Positions 11,219 to 18,969 of a stretch of DNA of 18,969 bases are shown here, piece by piece. A program made the position numbers and the translations under genes. Origin of the DNA: Acephala macrosclerotiorum (lineage: Eukaryota > Ascomycota > Leotiomycetes > Helotiales > Mollisiaceae); NCBI GenBank assembly GCA_014904845.1, contig MU119794.1, positions 1-18,969 on the forward strand. The letters run 5' to 3'. Every line of letters starts with the position of its first letter. The stretch's first letter is position 1. Under the pieces are notes generated by a model. The model was not told where the DNA came from and did not search any database. It saw nothing but the letters and a program-made list of their open reading frames with translations.

Positions 11219-11248
11219 TATTACGAAATAATTATTAGTATCGTAATA
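11219..11248. repeat. Inverted repeat, TATTACGA / TCGTAATA, 8-bp arms
   Basis: The arms at 11219-11226 and 11241-11248 are perfect with a 14-base loop. The sequence lies inside the compositional island, just after the palindrome TGCGCA at 11172-11177. Confidence 0.65.
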
Positions 11249-11376
11249 ATCGCAAACGTCGAAAAAAAAAATATTAAATTTTTAAAATTTAATATTTTAA
11301 TTATATAAAACAATTATTTTTATTACTTTATAAGAATTGAAATTTTTAATCTATTTAAATATAGTTAGTTTTTACG

Positions 11377-11409
11377 TTCTCGTATTGAATAATATAAATT
11401 CTACGAGAA
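11377..11409. repeat. Inverted repeat, TTCTCGTA / TACGAGAA, 8-bp arms with imperfect extension
   Basis: Perfect arms lie at 11377-11384 and 11402-11409 with a 17-base loop. Outside them, a TTTTTA stretch on the left pairs imperfectly with TAAAAA on the right, so a stem of about 14 bp is possible. It could be a DNA palindrome bound by a dimeric protein or an RNA hairpin; nothing decides between these. Confidence 0.6.
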
Positions 11410-11423
11410 TTAAAAAGTGAAAA

Positions 11424-11502
11424 AATTACAATTAATTACATTGAATTTAATTCAATAAATAACAAATCTAAAGTAGAATCTCGTTCTTTAGTAATTGTAA
11501 TT
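11424..11502 (+). other. Possible three-arm RNA or DNA fold
   Basis: A perfect 11-bp outer stem (11424-11434 with 11492-11502) encloses two hairpins. One is ATTGAA/TTCAAT (11440-11445 with 11451-11456, 5-base loop). The other is CTAAAG/CTTTAG (11468-11473 with 11486-11491, 12-base loop), whose 3' arm abuts the outer stem. The layout is a three-way junction of 79 bases. It is not a tRNA: no T-loop or anticodon-arm consensus is visible. The stems are mainly A-T, so chance is a real alternative. Confidence 0.3.
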
Positions 11503-11510
11503 AATATAAC

Positions 11511-13258
11511 TATTTTAAATAAACGTTTCTCGATTAATTAAATGTCTATATATTTATACAAAAAAATATTATTTAATCGATTTAATTAAATAGTATTAAA
11601 TATATTAAATTCGATGAAATTTTTTCGAAAAAATACAATTTGATATTTTAACGTATTACAATAATAATTATTAGTATTATTTATTTAATAAAATACAATT
11701 TTATTCGTTCGATTCAATAAAATATAATCAATAGTTGAAAATGAATTATTTAAAGTTTTTAGATTTTTTCGATATTAAAAAATAATTTATTTAAAATTAA
11801 TTTAAATTTAAATAATTATTTTTAATTATTTTAAAAAAAATTTAATAATGTAAATATACAAAAAAATGTTTTAAATTAATATATAAAAAACGATATAATA
11901 TTTTTTCAAATAATAGAAATAATTACTTTTAAAATACTATAATAAAAATAAAAAAAAACAATTTAATTTTAATTTTAAAAAATATTTTTTTACGAATAAA
12001 ATATTTTTTTAATATTTTAATTTTTTGTAAAAAATCGTAAAACTATAAAATAAAATTGTCGCAATACAATAATATTGTATTTAAATCGATATTTAAAAAA
12101 ATTATCGAAATTTTTTTTTTTTTAATTTTAAAATCTTTTTTTTTAATATTATTAATAGTTTTATTGTTTATAAAAAATCAAACATCGATTTTCAATTTTA
12201 AAATCGCGATTTAATATATATAAAAATATTTAATAATTATATATAATTATTAATCAAAAGATTAATTCGTATATTAAAAATTGATTAATATTAATAAATA
12301 TTAATAAATACTTTATATAAATAATTTTAAATTCGAAATTATTTTTTATTAATAATTTTATATAATAGAAAAAATTTATAAATATATAATTTGAATTTTA
12401 TATTTATATTTAATTTATATTTTAATTTTAATATATTTATATAATTATAAAAAAAGTTATTAAAATAAATATTTTAAATAAAAAATAATTATTATTTAAT
12501 TATTTTATAATTTTATTATTTTAAAAATAAAAAATAATAATATTATCAAATTATCAAAAGAAAAAACAATTTCTCGATTTTAGATTATTAGAATTTTATT
12601 TCTAATAAAAATACAAAAATAAATACGATTTTAATAATAAATAAAAAAAATAAAAAAAAATAAAAAATAAATATATTTATTATAAAAAATCAATTTTTTG
12701 ATTTAAATTAATTATTTTTTGTTTTATTTAAAAATATTTCGAGTATTATAATATTTATAAGTAGTACGAAATAATATCTCGAATTTAAATTTTATTTTAA
12801 AAGAAATAATAAATAATTTCAATATTTTATTAATGTATTTTCAAAATATACAATTTATAATAATAAAATAAAAATAGTTTTTAATTATTATTAAAAATAT
12901 TTTTTTTTTTTTAATAAAACGAGTTTTAAAAGTTTTTTATTCGAATTGAAATAAAATATTTTTAAAAAAAATAAAGTATTTTTTAGAAATTAATTTTAAA
13001 ATAAAAAATATATTATTATTTTTTTTTTATAATAATATATTAAAAATTATCGTTAATAAAAATTTGAATAATTTATTGAATATTTTTTCGAAAAAGTAAA
13101 ATTTTCTCGATATTCGTATAATTCGTATTATATATAAATTTTTTTAAAAAATTTAATTAATACGTTAAAATCGTTTTATAATATTTATAAAAACTTGAAA
13201 TTGATTAAAAAAATAATATAAAATTATTATAATTAATATAAGATTAATAAATAGTAAT
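11511..13258. other. AT-rich non-coding stretch
   Basis: No gene, RNA gene or member of the repeat family was recognised on either strand. Short direct repeats are scattered through it, for example ATTAATAAAT twice near 12289-12308. CpG is still present but other C and G contexts are commoner than left of 10700. Confidence 0.6.
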
Positions 13259-13302
13259 ATTGTAAAATTATTATAAAATTATTGTAAAATTATTATAAAT
13301 TT
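13259..13302. repeat. 11-bp tandem repeat, four units
   Basis: The units are ATTGTAAAATT, ATTATAAAATT, ATTGTAAAATT and ATTATAAATTT. The third base pair step alternates TG/TA between units, so a 22-bp higher-order period is visible. A 12-bp duplet (AATTTGAATAAA type) follows at about 13369-13392. These look like local slippage products. Confidence 0.85.
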
Positions 13303-16300
13303 AAAATAGTACAAAATATAATTTCAAATCGAAAAATAGTATAAATAAAAATTTGAAATAAATTATAAAATTTGAATAAAATTTGAATAAAAATTTTAAA
13401 AATTTTAAATAAAATATAAAGTATTAAAACATTTGATATTTGAAATATAATTATATAATTCGATTATAAATTTATTTTTTTACGATTTTTGAATATAAAT
13501 TTAAATGTAATATAATAATAAAAATAATAAAAACTATATTTCGATCGCAAAAAATAATTTAAATTATAGTAAAAAATAAAAAAATAAAATTAATAAAATT
13601 AAAATATTTTAAAAATTACGTAAAAATTTTTTTAAAAAATAAAAAATAAATATTTACTAATATTTGTTTTTTTCAATTAATATATTATACAAATTAAAAA
13701 AGTAATATTTCGTTAGTATTCGATTATAATATAGTTTTATATATATATTTAAACGTTTAATATTTTTTAAATATTATTATTATATAGTTTTAAATTCATT
13801 ATTTTGATTTTTTATTTGCGATTAAAATATTGAAAGTTTTTTGAAAACTTAAAATAAATTAAAATTGTTTATTTTAAATTTAATAGAAGTAATATATATT
13901 TTCAATTTTTTTCTAATTAATTAAATATTTTTAAAATTATAAATATAGAATTTTTAGTATATATATCAATTAATTTTAATAATTTAATCGAAATTTTATT
14001 TATTTTTAATCGAAATTTAAATATTTACAAATATAAAAATGTTTTTAATTATTTTAATATATAATAAAACAATGTAATATAGAAAATTTTAATGAAAAAT
14101 AATAATTAAATCTTTGAATTTAAATTTAATATATTTATTTTAAAATTAAAAACGTAATAAATTTAAAATAATAATTATTTATTAAATATAATTAATAAAA
14201 TTATATAAATTTAAATAATAAATTGAAAATTTAAATTATATATTAATATATAAAAAATAAAAAACAAATAAATAAATAAATAGAAAAATTTATTGAAAAT
14301 ATTATTAATCAAAAGAAAATAAATATTTTCGAAATATATAATAATATTTTTTAAAATTTTTAAAAGTAAAAATAGTATTTTTAAGAAATTTATATATTAA
14401 AAAAATTATATTTTAATATTTTAAATAAATTAAATTTAATAATCGAATAAAAACAGTATTTAAAATCGAAGAAATAAATAATAATATTAAAAAATTTAAA
14501 TTTAAATTTTATTTTATTATATAATTTAATTTGAAAATACTCGATTTTTAACTTATAATAGTTTTTATAGTCTCAAATTAATTATAATAACGTTTTTAAA
14601 TTTTAATATTAAATTTTAAATTATTACGTTTTTTTTTTTAATAAAATAAAAACGATAATTTTTTAGACTATAAATATTTTTAATATTAAAATAGAAATTA
14701 ATTTGAATTATATTTATAATAATATTAAATATAAAAACATTTAAAATCAATTTTTTATATTTTATAATAATTAAAATATTTTTGTTTAAAAATCGAAAAC
14801 AAATTAATATTTTAATTATATTCGAAAATTGAAATTCGTAAAATTTAAAAATAATTAAAAAAATAATAATTTTTTTAATTTGTTTTTTAATTAATAATTT
14901 AATAAAAATAATATAAATTCTTATAAAAATGCGATAATTATTATTATAAATATTAAATCTATTTATAAAAATAAATAAAAAAATAAAAATAATATATTAA
15001 ATTCGTTTTTTATAATTTAAAAAAAAAATTATTATTTCTTTTTATAATAATTGAATTACTTTGTAATTTTTAAAATTTTTAATTATCGAATTTATTAATT
15101 TCTATTATATTTAAATTATTTTATAGTTTTTAAATATTATAAATATTAATAATTTCGTTTAATAAAATAATTATTCGTTCATTTTTTAATATAATTTTTA
15201 TATTGTATTTAATTTAATTTTATTAATATTTTTTTTTCAAATTATTTTTTAATATATTATTTAAGTTTTAATTCGATTCGTAAAAAATTAATATAATATA
15301 ATTAAGTAATTTTTGAATTAAAAAAAAATATTATCAATTTATTGAAAAATAAAACGCGAAAATCTAATTAAAAAAATAAATAAAAAATAAATTTTTTTAT
15401 TTTATTTTTTTTTAAAAATATTATCGAAATATATATTATTAATAATATTAATAATTTATTGTTTTAAAAAATAAATAATTTGTTTTCAAAATAAATTTTT
15501 TTTATTTAAAATTATAAAAAAATTAAAAATATAATTAATAAAATTAAAATATTTAAAAATTTATTAAAATTTTAAAAAAAAAATTTTAGATTAATAAAAA
15601 TAATTATATAATTTTTTTTTACGTTTTAAATTTATTTAATATAATAAATATTTTTAATAATATAAATATAATTTTTTTTATAATATTAAAAATAAATAAA
15701 ATTCAAAAAAAAAAATATATATATTCGATTTTAAAATAAAAATATAAATTAAAAATAATTCGAATAAATGATTTTTAAATATAAAAATATCAAATTTTAA
15801 TAAAAAAATCAATAAAATAATCAAATTTTTTGTAAATTTTATTAAAAAAATAAAAAAATAAAAAAATTTAAAATAAATTTTTTAAATTGAAAAATTTTTT
15901 TTTTTTTTTAAATAAATTTAATTATTTTTTTATTTTTTATTTTATTTTTTTTATTTTTAAATTCAATTGAAAAAATTTTAATTTTTAAATTAATAAATTT
16001 AAAACGTATATTAATTATAAAATTAAATACTATATTAAATTTAAAACAATTTATAATTGAAATTTATTAATAACAAATAAAAATTGAATTATTCGAAAAA
16101 AATTTTAAAATTTCAAAATTTTTTAATACTTTTGAAATTATTATTAAATTGATTTTTAATTTTATTTTATTATTTATATTATTAAAATTAATAAAAAAAA
16201 TTAATATATTTTTTTGATTTTTTTTGTATTTGATTATAATCGATAATTTATTGAAATTTTAATATATTATAATTATTTAATATAATTAAAAATCTAAAAA

Positions 16301-17388
16301 ATAATTCGTTTAAATTTTATTTATAAATTAATTAATTAAAAAATATAAATAAATAATTAAAAAATATACGTAAATTATAAAATTCGAATTTATATTATTT
16401 ATTTTATTATTATTTAATATATTATTTTTATTATAAAATTTATTATTTTTTATATAATAATTATTTGAAATTTTAATAAATTTTTAATATTTAAAAATAG
16501 TTTTTTTTTTGTTGAAATTGTTTTAATATTCTTAGTAAATTAAACGAGAAATAAATTTTTTTTTTTATTTTATTTAAATTTAATTTTTTTAAAAAAAATT
16601 TTTTATAATAAATTTAAAAATATTTAAATAAAATTAAATACAATTGAATCGTATACGCGTTTATAAAATTTAAATCGCGTTAAAAATATAAAAATTAAAA
16701 TAATATTAATAAATTTTTTAAAATAAAATATTTTCAAAAAATAAAATAAATAAACATTTTTTTTAATTTTTTTTAATTTTTTGAAAATTATAAAATTAAT
16801 ATATTTTTTAATTTAAAATATATTATAAATTTTAAAAAAAATATTTATAAAAAAATTATTGAATTATATAAGAATTTTATTATAATTTAATTTTTTATAA
16901 TAATTATTATATATTTTAATATATTTTTTATTTAAAAATTTTTTTTTAATTAATAAAAAAATTATATAAAAATTTTAAATTTTAAAATTAATTTTTTTTT
17001 AATTTTAAAAGATTTTAATTAAAAATAATTAATACAAAATTATAATTTTATTATAAAATTTATTAAATTTTTAATTTTATATATATATATAAATTATTAT
17101 TTTTTTTTTTAATTTTTTAATAATATTATTTTTATAGTATTTTTCTATTGAATTTTTACAAAATTTGATTTTTTAATTAATTAAATTAAATTATATTTTA
17201 TAATTTTAAATTTATTACAAATTACAAATAATATTATTATAAATATTTTTTAAAATCGTAATTATAAAAATTAAATATTTTTATCGTAAAATTACTATTT
17301 TAATTTTTTTTATTATATTAATTAATAAAAAAAAAAAATTAATCAACGTAAAATTTTTTAAAACAAATAAATTATTTTAATTTGTATT
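13303..17388. other. AT-rich non-coding stretch
   Basis: I see no ORF above background, no RNA gene and no family copy. In 13261-13560 about 5 of 10 C residues are in CpG, clearly fewer than in the left repeat cluster. A small pocket near 16647-16680 contains ACGCG and CGCG steps (a GTATACGCG sequence and AAATCGCGTT), unusual for the surroundings but too small to interpret. Confidence 0.55.
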
Positions 17389-17426
17389 TAATAAAATATA
17401 AATTTTTAATAAAATATAAATTTTTA
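17389..17426. repeat. 19-bp tandem duplication
   Basis: The 19-mer TAATAAAATATAAATTTTT is repeated perfectly at 17389-17407 and 17408-17426, followed by a partial third unit. It is a young local duplication. Confidence 0.9.
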
Positions 17427-18969
17427 ATAAAAAATTTAAAAAGTTTAAACAATTAATAAAAGAATTTATTATTAAAATATATTTATTTATTTATTTTATT
17501 TTTTTTACTTTTTTTCACTTTTTTTTATTATTATTTAATATTTTTTATTTTGATTTCATATTTAAAATATATTTTAATATATAAATTTTAAATTTTAAAA
17601 TTTTTTACTATATACAAATTGAAATATTATTTATTTTCTTTTGTATTTTCTTATATATTTATTTTAAATTTTTTTTTATAATTTTTCGATATATTTTACA
17701 TAGTTTAAATTAATAATTTTATTTTTTCATTTTTTAATTTTATTAATTTTTATTAATTAACTTTTTAAAAATAAAAAATCATTAAATTAATCTTTAAATC
17801 AATAATTGAAACTTTTGAAAAATAAAAAATAATTTCAATTTTTAAATTCGAAATAATAAGTTTTTTTTTTTTTTTTTTTAAGTTTTTAAAATTTTTTATA
17901 TTTAATTTATTTATTAATTCGATAATATAAACGAAATTTTTAAAAACGAAAATAAAAAAAAAATATTAAACGTTTTTAAAATTTGTTAAATCAAAATATA
18001 AATTTTATATATTTATTTAATTTTTTATTTTTATTTTTCAATTTAAATTTGATTTTTTGAAATATTTAATTAATTTTTTAATAAAATAAATCAATTTCAA
18101 ATTTAGTTCAAATTAATTTATTAATTGAAAATGAAAATTTATTACGTATTCGTTTAATAAAAATTCTAGAAAATCTATATTTTAAAAAGCAATTTAAAAT
18201 TATTACAAATAATAAAAAAAAATTTTCAATGAAAAAATAATTAAAATATATTAAAAATTGAATTATAAAATTAAATAATTTTTATTATCAATTTATTTGA
18301 AAAATTTATAATTTAATCGATATAAATAATATTCGATATTAATAAATCAAAAATAAAATTTTTAATTAAATTAAAAATTTTAAATTTTAAATATTTTTTC
18401 GAATTATTATAAATATTTTTTTTATTATTTTTTTTTTCAATTTTTTTTTTGTATTTTTTATAATTTTTAAATTTCTTTTTTCATTTTTTTTCAATTTTAA
18501 TTTAATTATTATTTAATATTTTAATTAATTTTTAATTGATTTTATTTAAAATTATTAATATTCGTTTTTATATATTTAATTAATTTTTCAAAGAAAATAA
18601 TAAAAATTTTTAAAATATTTATATTTCGATTAATTTTTTTACTTATTTCAAATATATAATTAAAAGATTTGATTTTTTTAAATTATTTGAATTTATTAAT
18701 CTTTTTTATAAATTTAAATTTAAATTTGTTTTTATTTTTCAATTTTATTTATTATTTATTAATTTTTATTTTATTTTATTTTATTTTTTATTTTTATATT
18801 AATAATTTAAAATTATTTTAAAATAAATAAAATTCAATTTTACGAAATTTATATTAAAGTTTTTTTTAAAAGTTTTCATTTAAATATTATTAAAATTTTG
18901 AAATTTTTTTTTTAAAATATTGATTTTATTTTTCTCAAATCAATATTAGTTCAAAAACGTATTAAATTA
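17427..18969. other. AT-rich, T-biased non-coding right end with a T19 run
   Basis: No gene is visible. A run of 19 T spans 17861-17879. In 18361-18960 I count about 5 CpG among about 20 C and 17 G, so CpG is still above random expectation but weaker than at the left end. The plus strand is visibly richer in T than A, with many short TTTTTA and TTTTC motifs. Confidence 0.6.

Larger units (their letters stand above)
10920..11510. other. Compositional island: unique-looking sequence with higher GC and several inverted repeats
   Basis: By hand count, 10921-11100 holds 48 G+C in 180 bases (about 27%), against 6-8% in counted flanks. C and G here occur in many contexts (GCG, CTAG, GAGT, GTAG) rather than mostly as CpG, and long homopolymers are scarce. 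The 12-mer TCGAGAACGATT occurs twice, 20-21 bases apart, around 11029-11070. Short perfect inverted repeats sit at 10973-11010, 11219-11248, 11377-11409 and 11424-11502. There is no ORF of note. It could be a relic of an older insertion, a conserved regulatory or RNA element, or ordinary host sequence that escaped the base-composition drift of its surroundings. Confidence 0.6.

Noticed and set aside
11424..11502. tRNA gene
   Set aside because: The fold has three arms but lacks the conserved D-loop and T-loop bases, a 7-bp acceptor stem and a recognisable anticodon arm.
17861..17879. T19 run as a poly(A) tail of a minus-strand retroelement or as a terminator
   Set aside because: No element body, target-site duplication or GC-rich hairpin is next to it. 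Long T and A runs are frequent throughout the window.
1..18969. Mitochondrial or plastid DNA, or a reduced bacterial symbiont genome, as the source of the extreme AT content
   Set aside because: No rRNA, tRNA, respiratory or ribosomal protein gene appears in 19 kb, whereas those genomes are gene-dense. CpG excess of this kind is also not their usual signature.
1..18969. Bisulfite-converted sequence as the cause of CpG-only C
   Set aside because: Conversion of a single strand would deplete C but leave G. Here C and G are about equally rare outside CpG. A symmetric artefact cannot be excluded without the reads.
1..18969. CRISPR array, telomeric TTAGG-type repeats or rDNA
   Set aside because: No regularly spaced direct repeats with unique spacers, no telomere repeat runs and no rRNA-like sequence were seen on either strand.

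Overview
The window is extremely AT-rich, non-coding DNA. By hand count, positions 1-600 have about 45 G+C (roughly 7.5%) and positions 18361-18960 about 37 (roughly 6%). A small island near 10920-11100 is the exception at about 27%. I find no credible protein-coding gene, tRNA, rRNA, CRISPR array or prokaryotic operon structure. Most C and G in the left half occur as CpG: about 18 of 23 C residues in the first 600 bases. This looks like nuclear intergenic or heterochromatic DNA of a eukaryote. Among groups I know with AT-rich but CpG-rich genomes, a hymenopteran insect (bee or parasitoid wasp) is my first guess. An AT-extreme fungus is the alternative. Neither is proven by the sequence.

The left half (1-7750) is a cluster of one repeat family with a unit of about 2.3 kb or more. 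Copy A lies on the minus strand (1-2391, running off the left edge). Copies B (2392-3147), D (about 3165-5410) and C (about 5463-7750) follow on the plus strand. A and B meet head to head, giving a roughly 690-bp inverted repeat (1528-3110). B-D and D-C are head to tail. The unit starts I can place share a landmark, a T-run followed by ATATAT, preceded by A17 or A15 at the two head-to-tail junctions. A fifth copy, E (about 9640-10705), is a 5'-truncated, detached copy of the D 3' third.

The stretch 7750-9640 is AT-rich DNA in which I could not place repeat copies. After copy E, 10920-11510 is a compositional island with more C and G outside CpG, several short inverted repeats and a possible three-arm fold (11424-11502). 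From 11510 to the right end there is only AT-rich DNA with short tandem repeats, a T19 run, and a declining share of C in CpG.

The most interesting signal is the mutation pattern. In the D/E alignment, CpG in one copy is replaced by TpA in the other at about 11 sites, in both directions. Single-step CpG-to-TpG or CpA differences are no more common. No multi-gene system was found; the window is of interest for repeat organisation and base-composition evolution.
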